Part shown: one piece after another, positions 33,939-43,088 of the stretch
Numbering within the stretch: position 1 is the stretch's first letter
Layout: the number at the start of each line of letters is the position of its first letter
Origin: JAIBJN01 sp963784175
GTDB lineage: Bacteria > Actinomycetota > Thermoleophilia > Gaiellales > Gaiellaceae
Assembly: GCA_963784175.1 (NCBI GenBank)
Contig: CAWAQJ010000017.1
Span: 1 to 64,000 of the forward strand
Direction of reading: 5' to 3'
Length of the DNA: 64,000 nucleotides
The notes under the pieces: model-generated
Databases searched by the model: none
Seen by the model: only the letters and a program-made list of their open reading frames with translations
Told to the model about the DNA's origin: nothing
Translations under genes and position numbers: made by a program

Positions 33939-35299
33939 AGCGCCTCCAGGTCGTCGAGTGTCACGCGAACGATAGGGCGTCCCCGCTCCTCCAGGGCGGC
34001 GAGGTCCCCCTCGGCCTGCGCGTGGATCAGGGTGCGGAAGCCGAACGGCCGCCCGGGGATCGCCAGCTCCTCGCCCGGGTCGTCCACCACCTGGACGAAG
34101 CGCCCGCTCGGCGGGCCGCCCTTGTGCAGCTGGCCGGTCGAGTGCAGGTACCGCGGGCCGAGCCCGACGGTGACGACGCACCCGGTGCTCCGCGCCCGCT
34201 CCACGAGCGGTCGCAGCTCCCCTTCGCGCTCGGGGTCGATGAAGGCCAGGACGGCGATGTAGTCGCCGGGCTGCGCGCCGGCCAACAGCTCTTCCACCGC
34301 CGCTGTCCCCTCCGGACGCGTCCCGGTGCCAGGCACTTGGCCGTGGCCGGAAAGGACTTCGAGCGTGCGATCCTTCGCCTCCTGGACGTTGGGCTGGTCG
34401 AAGGGGTTGATCTCGAGGATCGTCCCGGCGACCGCGGTGGCGAACTCCCAGCGGTAGAGCTCGGCGCCCAGCTCCCTGACGCCGCCGACCTCGACCTCGC
34501 GCTCCTGCCGGTCGGCCCCTTCGGGCGACTCGCCGGGCGCCGGCACGAGGCCCTTGCCGTTCTTCCCCGTCGACTCCGCAAGGAGTTGCTCGAGCCAGAG
34601 GCCGAAGCCGTTCCCCTCCGGGACGACGACCTTGTCGCGACCCTCGAGCCAGGCGTGCCCGAGCGCGAGACCGAGATCGACCCCCGGGTTCCTGTCCGTG
34701 CGGCAAGCCTCCTGCATCTCGGCGGCGCCTTCCATGAGCTGCTCGACGTCGAGGCCCATGAGCGCGCCCGGGACGAGGCCGAACGGCGAGAGAGCGGAGT
34801 AGCGGCCGCCGATCGTCGGCTCCCCCCAGACGACCGCCGCAAAGCCGCGTTCGCGGCCGAGCGCCTCGAGCTCCGAGCCCGGGTCCGTGACGGCCGCGAA
34901 CTTCCGGTCCTTGTGCCAGAAGTAGTCCAGATGGCAGCGCGTCTCGAGCGTCGTCCCCGACTTGGACGAGACGATGAACAGGGTGTCGTCGGGGTCGATG
35001 CGGCTCTCGAGCGAGCGGATCGCGGCCGGGTGCGTGCTGTCGAGGACGTGGAAGGCGTCCGCGCCGACGGCCCGGCGCATGACCTCCGGCGCCAGGCTCG
35101 AGCCGCCCATCCCCAGCAGCACGTAGCTGGAGACGTCGAGCCCTCGCAGCCTGGCGAGCTCCTCGCGCATCTGCTCCCGGGGATGGCGGGAGGGCTCGTC
35201 GAGCCACCCGAGCCAGCGGGCCTCGTCGCTCCCCGTCCAGAGCGACGCGTCGCGCGCCCAGATCCGCTCGACGAGCTCGGCGGCCTCGACGGGCGGCAT
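33935..35299 (-). CDS. pgi: Glucose-6-phosphate isomerase
   Basis: The 454-residue SIS-domain enzyme has YVLLGMGGSSLAPEVMRRA near residues 59-77, FIVSSKSGTTLETRCH, TIGGRYSALSPFGLVP and NPFDQPNVQEAKD. It is shorter than the 550-residue proteobacterial form and resembles the form that in some Actinobacteria is fused behind transaldolase; here the two are separate, with 2 bp between them. It interconverts glucose-6-phosphate and fructose-6-phosphate and connects the oxidative and non-oxidative branches encoded on either side. Confidence 0.92.
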   Translation of the reverse strand: MPPVEAAELVERIWARDASLWTGSDEARWLGWLDEPSRHPREQMREELARLRGLDVSSYVLLGMGGSSLAPEVMRRAVGADAFHVLDSTHPAAIRSLESRIDPDDTLFIVSSKSGTTLETRCHLDYFWHKDRKFAAVTDPGSELEALGRERGFAAVVWGEPTIGGRYSALSPFGLVPGALMGLDVEQLMEGAAEMQEACRTDRNPGVDLGLALGHAWLEGRDKVVVPEGNGFGLWLEQLLAESTGKNGKGLVPAPGESPEGADRQEREVEVGGVRELGAELYRWEFATAVAGTILEINPFDQPNVQEAKDRTLEVLSGHGQVPGTGTRPEGTAAVEELLAGAQPGDYIAVLAFIDPEREGELRPLVERARSTGCVVTVGLGPRYLHSTGQLHKGGPPSGRFVQVVDDPGEELAIPGRPFGFRTLIHAQAEGDLAALEERGRPIVRVTLDDLEAL

Positions 35300-35301
35300 G
35301 G

Positions 35302-36408
35302 CTAGACCGGGATCAGCTCGCCGGACTTGGCCCGGATGCCCTCGAGCAGCTCGTCGAAGGAGTCCGAGAACTTCTCGACGCCCTCGCGCTCCAGCGTCGC
35401 CGTGACGTCGTCGTAGTCGACTCCGGCCCGCTCAAGCGCCTCGAAGACTCGCTTCGCCTCGTCGATCTCCCGCTCGAGCGTGAGCTCGACCTTCCCGTGG
35501 TCCTGGAAGGCCGCGACGGTCTCGAGCGGCATCGTGTTCACCGTCTCGGGACCGATCAGATCCTCGACGTACATGACGTCGCGGTAGTCCGGGTTCTTGG
35601 TCGACGTCGAGGCCCAGAGCGGCCGCTGCGTCGTCGCGCCGCGTTCGGCCAGGGTCTGCCAGCGGTCACCGGAGAAGATCTCCTCGTAGTGCTGGTACGC
35701 GAGCTTGGCGTTGGCGATCGCGAGCTTGCCCTTGAGCTCGTCGTGACCGCCGATCTCGTCGAGCCGCCGGTCGGCCTCCGTGTCCACGCGGGAGACGAAG
35801 AAGCTCGCCACGGAGGCGATCTTCGACGGGTCTCCGCCGGACTCGACCAGGCGCTCGAGCCCACGGATGTAGGCCTCGGCCACGGCGGCATAGCGCTCGA
35901 GCGAGAAGATGAGGGTGATGTTGATCGAGCGGCCGCGCGCGATCATCTCCTCGATGGCGGGCAGCCCCGGCTCGGTCGCCGGAATCTTCACGAACAGGTT
36001 CGGGCGGTCGATCAGGTCGTGGAGGCGCTGGGCCTGGGCGATCGTCCCCTCGGTGTCGAAGGCCAGCGTCGGGTCGACCTCGATCGAGACGTAGCCGTCC
36101 TTGCCGCCCCCGCCGTCCCAGACCGTCCGGAGAAGGTCACATGCCTCGGTGATGTCCTTCGCGGCCAGGCGAATGAAGAGCTCCTTCGGGTCACGCTCTT
36201 CCTGGAGCTCCTGGCGGAGCTGGTCGTCGTAGGCGTCGCCTTCGGCGAGCGCCTTCTGGAAGATGGTCGGGTTCGAGGTGACGCCCACGACGGCGTCCTC
36301 CTCCATGAGGCGCGCGAGCTGGCCGGAGCGCAGCATGTCGCGCGAGAGGGTGTCGATCCAGACGCTCTGTCCGAGCGCCGAAAGCTGATGCAGTCGGGAC
36401 TGTGTCAT
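35302..36408 (-). CDS. tal: Transaldolase
   Basis: The 368-residue enzyme has VGVTSNPTIFQKAL near residues 42-55, YVSIEVDPTLAFDTEG, the Schiff-base Lys in PNLFVKIPATEPG near residue 141, and SINITLIFSLERY. This matches the long actinobacterial transaldolase class. It transfers dihydroxyacetone units between sugar phosphates. It lies between tkt and pgi in the operon, 37 bp after the tkt stop. The ATG 36408 gives the normal MTQSRLHQL start with a GAAGGACGG site upstream. Confidence 0.94.
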   Translation of the reverse strand: MTQSRLHQLSALGQSVWIDTLSRDMLRSGQLARLMEEDAVVGVTSNPTIFQKALAEGDAYDDQLRQELQEERDPKELFIRLAAKDITEACDLLRTVWDGGGGKDGYVSIEVDPTLAFDTEGTIAQAQRLHDLIDRPNLFVKIPATEPGLPAIEEMIARGRSINITLIFSLERYAAVAEAYIRGLERLVESGGDPSKIASVASFFVSRVDTEADRRLDEIGGHDELKGKLAIANAKLAYQHYEEIFSGDRWQTLAERGATTQRPLWASTSTKNPDYRDVMYVEDLIGPETVNTMPLETVAAFQDHGKVELTLEREIDEAKRVFEALERAGVDYDDVTATLEREGVEKFSDSFDELLEGIRAKSGELIPV

Positions 36409-36445
36409 GTGCTGCCGTCCTTCCCGGTCGGCGAGGTTTCCACCC

Positions 36446-38290
36446 CTACCGTAGCGCGGTGGCGCGAACCAGCTTGCGGGCCGCGTCCGCGATGTGCTCG
36501 GCGTCGATGCCGGCTGCGGCGAGGAGCTCCGCGGGCTTCCCCGACCCGGGCATTCCGTCGACCGCGAGGATCTCGACCCGGGGCCGCTCGTCGAGGCCCG
36601 TGAGCGCGGCGAGCACCGCCTCCCCGAGCCCGCCTTCGGGCCAGTGGTCCTCGACGGTGAGGATCGCTCCGGTTGCCTCAGCAGCCGCCGCCAGCCCGGC
36701 TTTGTCGATCGGCTTCACGGAATAGCAGTCGACGACACGCGCCGAGATCCCCTCGTCTGCGAGGGTCTGAGCCGCGGAAAGGGCCTCGTGGACCGTGATG
36801 CCGGCGGCGACGATCGTGACGTCGTCCTCGTCCGAGGCGCGGACGACCCGGCTGCCGCCGATCGCGAACTGCTCGTCCGCCTCGTAGAGGACCGGCGTCG
36901 CGCCGCGGGTCGTTCGGAGGTAGCTGATGCCTTCGCGCTCGGCCATGGCGGCGACGAGCTTCGCGGTCTGGTTGGCGTCGCACGGGTAGAGCACGGTGCT
37001 GCCGCCGACCGCGCGCATCATGGCCAGGTCCTCGAGCGCCATCTGCGACGGGCCGTCCTCGCCGATCGAGACGCCGGCGTGCGACCCGCTGATGGCGATC
37101 GTGGCGCGGCTGACGGCGGCCATGCGGATGAAGTCGTAGGCGCGCGTGAAGAAGGCGGCGAAGGAGGAGGCGAACGGCTTCCAGCCGCGCACCTGCATCC
37201 CGACCGCGGCGGCGACGAGCTGCTGCTCGGCGATGAACATCTCGAAGAAGCGCTCGGGGTGGGCGGCGGCGAAGATGTCGGCATGGGTCGAGTTCGACAC
37301 CTCGCCGTCGAGGGCGACGACGCGGCCGTCCGCGGCGCCGATCGCGGTGAGCGCGTCGCCGTAGGCCTTGCGGGTCGCCACCTCCTCGCCCAGGTCGTAG
37401 CTCGGCAGCTCGAGCGCTCCGGTGGGGAAGACGTGCGGCTCGGCGCGCTCAGGCTTGGCAACGTCGACCTTCAGATCGCGTAGGCCGCCCAGCTCTTCGA
37501 TCGCCGCCTCGGGATCGTCGAGAGCCTTACCGTGCGCGCCCTCCTTGTTCTCCACCGCCTTGACGCCCTTGCCCTTGAGCGTCTTGGCCACGATCACGGT
37601 GGGACGCCCCTCGACCTCGAGCGCCTCCGCGTAAGCCTTGTCGATCGCCTCGACGTCATGGCCGTCGATGGCGATCGCGTGGCAGCCACAGGCCTCGGCC
37701 CGGCGCGTGTACGAGTCGAGATCCCAGCCGTGCATCGTCTCGCCGCGCTGGCCGAGCCGGTTGACGTCGATGATGGCGATCAGGTTGTCGAGCTTGCCGT
37801 AGGACGCGTGCTCGAACGCCTCCCACATCGAGCCCTCGGCCATTTCGCTGTCGCCGCAGAGCGCCCAGACGCGGTACGGGATCCGGTCGAGACGCTTGCC
37901 CGCCAGCGCGACTCCGACCGCGATCGGCAACCCCTGCCCCAGCGAGCCGGTGGCCACGTCCACCCAGGGGATGACGGGGGTCGGATGCCCCTCGAGCCTG
38001 CTCCCGAACTTGCGGAACGTGAGGAGCTCCTCGTCCTCGATTGCGCCGACCGCCTTGTAGATCGAGTAGAGGAGCGGAGAGGCGTGCCCCTTCGAGAAGA
38101 TCAGGTGATCGTTGGCGGGGTTCTCCGCGTCGGCGAAGTCGTAGCGCAGGTACTTGTCGATCAGGACGGCCATCAGGTCGGCCGCCGACATCGAGGAGGT
38201 CGGGTGCCCCGACTTCGTGACCGCCGCCGCGCGGACGGAATCGACCCTCAGCTGCTGTCCGAGCTCGCTCCAGCGCTCCGTGTCGCTCAT
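36446..38290 (-). CDS. tkt: Transketolase
   Basis: The 614-residue thiamine-diphosphate enzyme has SGHPTSSMSAADLMAVL, FSKGHASPLLYSIY, TGSLGQGLPIAVGVA, the cofactor motif WALCGDSEMAEGSMWEA near residue 150, and the pyrimidine-domain segment FIAEQQLVAAAVGMQV. It transfers two-carbon units in the pentose phosphate pathway and may also have DHA-synthase-like character. It is the first gene of the operon. ATG 38290 (MSDTERW) has AGGA eight bases upstream; an in-frame ATG at 38299 is an alternative. The divergent ABC-F gene begins 66 bp away. Confidence 0.93.
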   Translation of the reverse strand: MSDTERWSELGQQLRVDSVRAAAVTKSGHPTSSMSAADLMAVLIDKYLRYDFADAENPANDHLIFSKGHASPLLYSIYKAVGAIEDEELLTFRKFGSRLEGHPTPVIPWVDVATGSLGQGLPIAVGVALAGKRLDRIPYRVWALCGDSEMAEGSMWEAFEHASYGKLDNLIAIIDVNRLGQRGETMHGWDLDSYTRRAEACGCHAIAIDGHDVEAIDKAYAEALEVEGRPTVIVAKTLKGKGVKAVENKEGAHGKALDDPEAAIEELGGLRDLKVDVAKPERAEPHVFPTGALELPSYDLGEEVATRKAYGDALTAIGAADGRVVALDGEVSNSTHADIFAAAHPERFFEMFIAEQQLVAAAVGMQVRGWKPFASSFAAFFTRAYDFIRMAAVSRATIAISGSHAGVSIGEDGPSQMALEDLAMMRAVGGSTVLYPCDANQTAKLVAAMAEREGISYLRTTRGATPVLYEADEQFAIGGSRVVRASDEDDVTIVAAGITVHEALSAAQTLADEGISARVVDCYSVKPIDKAGLAAAAEATGAILTVEDHWPEGGLGEAVLAALTGLDERPRVEILAVDGMPGSGKPAELLAAAGIDAEHIADAARKLVRATALR

Positions 38291-38356
38291 ACCGGCCATC
38301 CTAACCTGAGCCTCCCCGCCGTCCGGAGGTTCACACGTGCGTGCGACCATACGGGC

Positions 38357-40228
38357 ATGGCCGTGGTGATCGCATCCAACCTGCGGAAGGAGTTCGCGGG
38401 AGACGTGCTCTTCGACGGCGTGTCGTTCAAGCTCGAGCGACGCGACCGTCTGGCGCTGGCCGGGCCCAACGGCGCCGGCAAGACGACGCTCCTGCGGATG
38501 CTCACCGGCGAGACCTCGATCGAGGGCGGCGAGCTCATCCTGCAGAAGGGGACGCGGGTGGCCCTGCACGACCAGCGGCCGCCTCTCGACCGAGACCTGA
38601 CGTTGCGCGAGTACGTCCTCTCGGGCGCCTCCGACCTGCTCGCCACCGAAGCGGAGCTGGCGCGCCTCGAGGAAGCCATGGCCGGAGGAGCCGGCGACCA
38701 GGCGACCCTCGGCGCCTACGCGCGCGCACAGGCGCGCCTGGAGCACGCGGGCGGCTACGCGTGGCGCGACCACATGGGCGCCGTCGCGAGAGGCCTCGGC
38801 TTCCGGGAAGAGGACTTCGACCGCAGCCTGGCCTCGTTCTCGGGCGGCGAGATCACGCGCGCCTCGCTCGCGCGCGCCCTGGCCGGGGATCCCGATCTGA
38901 TCCTGCTCGACGAGCCGACGAACCACCTCGACGTCGCCAGCCTCGAGTGGCTCGAGCGCGAGCTGGCCTCACTCGACGCCGCGTGCATGATCGTCGCGCA
39001 CGACCGCTGGTTCCTCGAGGCCGTGACGAACGCGACGCTGGAGCTCGAGGCCGGCCGCGCGACGTACTTCCCCGGCCCCTGGCACGTCTGGCGACTGGAG
39101 AAGGCGCAGCGTGCCGTCCACGCGCAGAAGACGGCCGACCGGGTGGCGGTCGACATTGAGCGCCTCGAGCGCTTCGTGGCCCGGTTCCGGTACAAGAAGA
39201 ACAAGGCCAAGCAGGCCCAGGCCAAGCTGACGCAGATCGGCAGGCTGACGAAGGAGCGCAAGGAGGCCAGCGCCGAGGCGGACCTGCTCACCCGCCGGTC
39301 GCGCTCGCTCGGATTCGACTTCGGAGAGCCGAAGCGAAGCGGCCGCGACGTCCTGGTCATCGAGGGCGCGGAGGTCTCGGTCCCCGGAAAGGTGCTCCTT
39401 ACCGACGTGACGTTCGCCCTCGAGCGAGGCGACCATGTCGCGCTCGTCGGCCCGAACGGAAGCGGCAAGACAACCCTCATCGAGGAGGCCGTCGCAGGCG
39501 GCTTCAAGCTCGGCCACGGCGTCGAGGTCGGCTACTTCTCGCAGCACGGGCTCGAGCTGGACGAGCGCGGGAGCGTCCTCGAATGCGTCCAGAGGATGAC
39601 GGGGCTCACCCGTCCGCAGGCGCAGATGCTGCTCGGACGCTTCCTCTTCTCGGGCTGGGACGCACACATGAAGCAGGTGCGCGATCTCTCCGGCGGCGAG
39701 CGACGCCGCCTCGGCCTGGCGATCCTCGTCACCTCGGGCGCCAACCTGCTCGTCCTGGACGAGCCGACGAACCATCTGGACCTCGACTCGCGCGAGACGC
39801 TCGAGGCCGCGCTCGAGGGCTTCCAGGGAACAGTGCTTCTCGTCTCCCACGACCGCGCGCTACTCGATGCCGTCGCGCAGCGCACCGCGGCGATCGAGGA
39901 CGGCACCGTGCGCGTCTACGACGGCGGCTGGGCGGACCTCGTGCGTGCGCGCGAGGAGCGAGAGGCTCCGCCGGCCGAGCCAACGCCAAAGGAGGTGCGC
40001 GCACGCCCGGCCGAGAAGCCGAGACGCTCCGGCCCCGACCCGCTGGGCGTCCTGGAAGCGGAGATCGAGGGGAAGGAGCGCGAGGTGGCGGAGCTGGAGC
40101 AGAAGCTCGCCGACGACTGGTCGGACGCCGAAATGATCGCCGCGCACGGGCGTGCCCGGGCCGAGTTGACCTCGCTGTTCGACCGCTGGGAGCGCATGCT
40201 CGAGGAGGTCGCGGGACCGCAGTCGTAA
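38357..40228 (+). CDS. ABC-F family ATPase
   Basis: The 623-residue protein has two ABC domains. The first has GPNGAGKTT near residue 36, SFSGGEITR and DEPTNHLD. The second has GPNGSGKTT, DLSGGERRR and DEPTNHLDLDS. They are joined by a basic linker (FRYKKNKAKQAQAK) typical of ABC-F translation factors. A charged C-terminal coiled coil of about 75 residues ends the protein, and there are no membrane segments. ABC-F proteins bind the ribosomal E site and relieve stalling or antibiotic inhibition. It diverges from tkt. Confidence 0.92.
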   Translation: MAVVIASNLRKEFAGDVLFDGVSFKLERRDRLALAGPNGAGKTTLLRMLTGETSIEGGELILQKGTRVALHDQRPPLDRDLTLREYVLSGASDLLATEAELARLEEAMAGGAGDQATLGAYARAQARLEHAGGYAWRDHMGAVARGLGFREEDFDRSLASFSGGEITRASLARALAGDPDLILLDEPTNHLDVASLEWLERELASLDAACMIVAHDRWFLEAVTNATLELEAGRATYFPGPWHVWRLEKAQRAVHAQKTADRVAVDIERLERFVARFRYKKNKAKQAQAKLTQIGRLTKERKEASAEADLLTRRSRSLGFDFGEPKRSGRDVLVIEGAEVSVPGKVLLTDVTFALERGDHVALVGPNGSGKTTLIEEAVAGGFKLGHGVEVGYFSQHGLELDERGSVLECVQRMTGLTRPQAQMLLGRFLFSGWDAHMKQVRDLSGGERRRLGLAILVTSGANLLVLDEPTNHLDLDSRETLEAALEGFQGTVLLVSHDRALLDAVAQRTAAIEDGTVRVYDGGWADLVRAREEREAPPAEPTPKEVRARPAEKPRRSGPDPLGVLEAEIEGKEREVAELEQKLADDWSDAEMIAAHGRARAELTSLFDRWERMLEEVAGPQS

Positions 40229-40277
40229 GCGCGCCCGGCATCTCAAGCGGGGAGGGCGGATTGCCGACCTCTTCGGG

Positions 40278-40880
40278 ATGACCGCGAGCCGAATTCTCGT
40301 CGTTCTCGCCGCCGTCGCGGCGCTCGGGTTCTACATGGGCCCGTATCGCGACCGGCAGCACGACGAGGAACGGCTGGCGAAGATCGCGAGCGTCATCGCG
40401 GGCCGCGACGTCGCGATCGCCTGCCCCGGCACGATCGCCTCCCTGACCGATGTCTCGGCGCACGACGGCTCGGTCGCCTTCACTCCCGACGGCCGGCCGA
40501 CCGACGAAGCCAACCTCTCGAGCCGGACCTGCTCCCGCCTCCGCTCGCTCATGAACAGCGAGGTCCCAGGCCTCGATTGTCTTGCCTCGGGCGCGAGGTG
40601 CCCCAAGGCCGTCGAGGACGCGGCGGTCGCCGTCAACGTCCTGTCGCACGAGGCCTGGCACCTGGCCGGCGAGCGCGACGAATCGGTTGCCCAGTGCTAC
40701 GCGCTCCAGTCGAACGAGAACACGGCGATCCGCCTGGGCGCGACCCCGGCCGAGGCGAGGGCGATCGCCGAGTTCATCGTCCGGAACGTCCAGCCGGTGC
40801 TTCCGCCGGAGTACAAGACGACCGCCTGCCGGGACGGCGGGCCGCTCGACCTGAACCCGGCGCGAACGCGCTGGCCGTAG
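40278..40880 (+). CDS. Anchored extracytoplasmic protein with an HExxH motif, putative metalloprotease
   Basis: The 200-residue protein begins with a hydrophobic segment (ILVVLAAVAALGFYMGPY, residues 6-23) that should anchor or export it. Six cysteines follow. Near residue 125 is VLSHEAWHLAGERDESVAQCYAL: HEAWH fits the zinc-binding HExxH and the downstream Glu of RDES could be a third ligand. I know no family for it, and the catalytic role is inferred from the motif alone. It follows the ABC-F gene by 49 bp and nearly touches the convergent ANTAR regulator. Confidence 0.65.
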   Translation: MTASRILVVLAAVAALGFYMGPYRDRQHDEERLAKIASVIAGRDVAIACPGTIASLTDVSAHDGSVAFTPDGRPTDEANLSSRTCSRLRSLMNSEVPGLDCLASGARCPKAVEDAAVAVNVLSHEAWHLAGERDESVAQCYALQSNENTAIRLGATPAEARAIAEFIVRNVQPVLPPEYKTTACRDGGPLDLNPARTRWP

Positions 40881-40883
40881 CCG

Positions 40884-41471
40884 CTAGGACTGCCGTGCGT
40901 CGCCGAAGGTGGCGACGAGCGCCTCGGCAACGACTCGCATCGACTTCCCGGAGACCTGGCTGGCCCGTCGCAGGCGCGCGAAGGCGTCCTGCTCGGAGAG
41001 CCCGTCACGCTCCATCAGCAGGCCCTTCGCCTGCTCGACGACCTTGCGGGTTGCGAGCGCCTCGGCGAGTGACTCCGCCTCCTCCCTGAGCGCAGAGAGC
41101 TCCTCGTGGCGCGCCCGCGCGGCGGCGATGGCCGGCAGGAGATCCGTCTCGCGAAACGGCTTGACGAGGTACCCGAAGACGCCCGCTTCGACCGCGCGCG
41201 AGACCAGCTCCTGCTGGCCGTAGGCGGTGAGCATCACGATCGGGATCGGCCGGTCGGTCAGGATGCGCCGCGCCGCCTCGATCCCGTCGAGCCGCGGCAT
41301 CTTGACGTCGAGGATGGCGAGGTCGGGCTTCTCGCTCTCGGCCAGCGCCACCGCCTCCTCGCCGTCGCGGGCCTCGGCACAGACCTCGAACCCGGCGCGC
41401 TCGAGGATCTCCCGCAGGTCGAGGCGGATGATCGTCTCGTCCTCGGCGACCAGGATCCTCAGATCGGCCAC
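40884..41471 (-). CDS. ANTAR-domain response regulator (PdtaR-like)
   Basis: Residues 1-120 are a receiver: ILVAEDETIIRLDLREIL, phospho-acceptor Asp in DLAILDVKMPRLDG, Thr in VMLTAYG and Lys in GYLVKPFRE. Residues 130-190 are an ANTAR RNA-binding domain, with LATRKVVEQAKGLLMERDGLSEQDAFARLRRAS in pieces matching the family. ANTAR regulators antiterminate transcription by binding paired hairpins in leaders. The HisKA_2 kinase gene lies just upstream on the same strand, as in PdtaS/PdtaR pairs. GTG 41471 is chosen because the receiver starts there; ATG 41513 is an alternative. Confidence 0.9.
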   Translation of the reverse strand: MADLRILVAEDETIIRLDLREILERAGFEVCAEARDGEEAVALAESEKPDLAILDVKMPRLDGIEAARRILTDRPIPIVMLTAYGQQELVSRAVEAGVFGYLVKPFRETDLLPAIAAARARHEELSALREEAESLAEALATRKVVEQAKGLLMERDGLSEQDAFARLRRASQVSGKSMRVVAEALVATFGDARQS

Positions 41472-41634
41472 CTCCCCGCCGCGGCCGCGCCTGCGGACAC
41501 GATCGGCACACATTCGGCGCAAAGCGGCGTCCCACCCGCGCGCCCCGGGGCGCTAGGCTCGAGCCAAGGGACGGGGAGGTGGGTCTCCCACACACGCGCG
41601 AGTAATTCATTGGGGCGGGAGCGGGGCGCGGCGA

Positions 41635-43053
41635 TCACGAGGCCGGGAACGCGACCTCCGCGCGCAGGCCGTGATCGGCGACGAGAGCCAGCTCGCCGTC
41701 GAGCTCCTCCGTCACGAGGGCGCGCACGATCGAGAGGCCGGTGCCTTCGCGGGAAGCCGCGTCCCACGCACCGTTGTCGGCCACGGTGAGGAGCACACGG
41801 CCGTTCGCGCGCCCCAGCTCGACGCGCACCTCGTCGCCGCCGTGCTCGAGCGCGTTTCCGAGCAGCTCGCAGAAGACGAGCGCGAGCGCGGTCGCGCGGC
41901 CGCCGTGCAGCGAGACCTGCTCCACCTTGGAGCTCACCTGCTTCCCGGCGCCGAGGCCCTGGACGAGCATGGCCCGCAGGCGCTCGACGAGCTCGCCGAG
42001 GTCGACGTCGTCGTCCCGCTGCTCGGTCAGCACCTCGTGCACCGCCGCGATGGCGAGGATGCGGTTGACCGAGTCGCCGAGAGCTTTACGCGGGTCGATC
42101 TCGTCGGCACTGGCGGCCTGGAGCCGCAGCAGCGAGGCCACGGTCTGGAGGTTGTTCTTGACCCGGTGGTGGATCTCCTGAGCGAGGACGCCGCGCAGGA
42201 CCGCGCGCCCGTGCTCGAGGGCGACCGCCGCGTGGTGGGCGATCGAGGCGAGCAGGCGGCGCTCCTCGGACGTGAAGGGCGTGTCGCGGTCGCAGACGAG
42301 CTCGCCGACGCGCCGGCCCTTCCAGCGCAGCGGGAGCCGGATGGCGTGCTCGCCCGCCCGGCCCTCGGGCCACGCGATCGTGCCGTCCTGAAGGACGAGC
42401 GCCGCACCGGTCGCACCGACGGCCTCGACCGTCGTCTTCACGATCGCCTCGAGCGACTCCTCCAGGTAGAGCGACTCGGAGACGGCTTCGGAGATCGCCG
42501 CCAGCGCCTCGAGCTCGGCGACCCGGCGCTGTGCATGGTCGTACAGCTTGGCGTTCTCGATCGCCTGCGCGACCTGCCCTGCGATGGCCATGAGCAGGTC
42601 GATCTCCTCCCTGCTGAACTCCCGCGGCGTCTCGGTACGGACGTTGAGCGCGCCTTCCAGCCGCTCTCGCGCAAGGATCGGGACGGCAAGGATCGACTGG
42701 TAGTGCTCCTCGCGCAGGTTGGGAAAGCGCTTGAACCGAGGGTCGAGGTGCGCCTCGCGCGGGATCATCACGGGCGCACGCTCGGAGGCCGCGGTGCCGG
42801 TGATCCCTTCCCCGGGTCGCATCTTCGGCACCCGCGTCATGTCCTCGACTCGGGTGCCGAACGACGCCCTCAACACGAGCTCGTCGGCAGCCTCGTCGTA
42901 GAGGTAGACGAAGCACGCATCCGTTTCGAGCGCCTCGGCGACCTTGCGCGCGATCTGCTCGAAAACCTCATCGAGATCGAGGGTCGAGTTGACCGCCGCT
43001 ATCGTCTCGGTCAGCAGTCGCAAATGCCGCGCAGATCTGTCCACTAGCGACAT
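41635..43053 (-). CDS. GAF-HisKA_2 sensor histidine kinase (PdtaS-like)
   Basis: The 472-residue soluble kinase has a first GAF domain (about 10-165, with DACFVYLYDEAADELVLRA and GEGITGTAASERAPV), a weaker second GAF (about 190-285), a HisKA_2 box with the phospho-His in EIHHRVKNNLQTVASLLRLQ near residue 292, and an HATPase domain with LVFCELLGNALEHG, VADNG and GTGLSIVRALV. There is no membrane segment, so the signal is cytoplasmic. HisKA_2 kinases typically partner ANTAR regulators, and one is encoded 163 bp downstream on the same strand. Confidence 0.92.
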   Translation of the reverse strand: MSLVDRSARHLRLLTETIAAVNSTLDLDEVFEQIARKVAEALETDACFVYLYDEAADELVLRASFGTRVEDMTRVPKMRPGEGITGTAASERAPVMIPREAHLDPRFKRFPNLREEHYQSILAVPILARERLEGALNVRTETPREFSREEIDLLMAIAGQVAQAIENAKLYDHAQRRVAELEALAAISEAVSESLYLEESLEAIVKTTVEAVGATGAALVLQDGTIAWPEGRAGEHAIRLPLRWKGRRVGELVCDRDTPFTSEERRLLASIAHHAAVALEHGRAVLRGVLAQEIHHRVKNNLQTVASLLRLQAASADEIDPRKALGDSVNRILAIAAVHEVLTEQRDDDVDLGELVERLRAMLVQGLGAGKQVSSKVEQVSLHGGRATALALVFCELLGNALEHGGDEVRVELGRANGRVLLTVADNGAWDAASREGTGLSIVRALVTEELDGELALVADHGLRAEVAFPAS

Positions 43054-43088
43054 TCAAGCAAGGGTTTGGCCGCACCGATAAGGATTTC

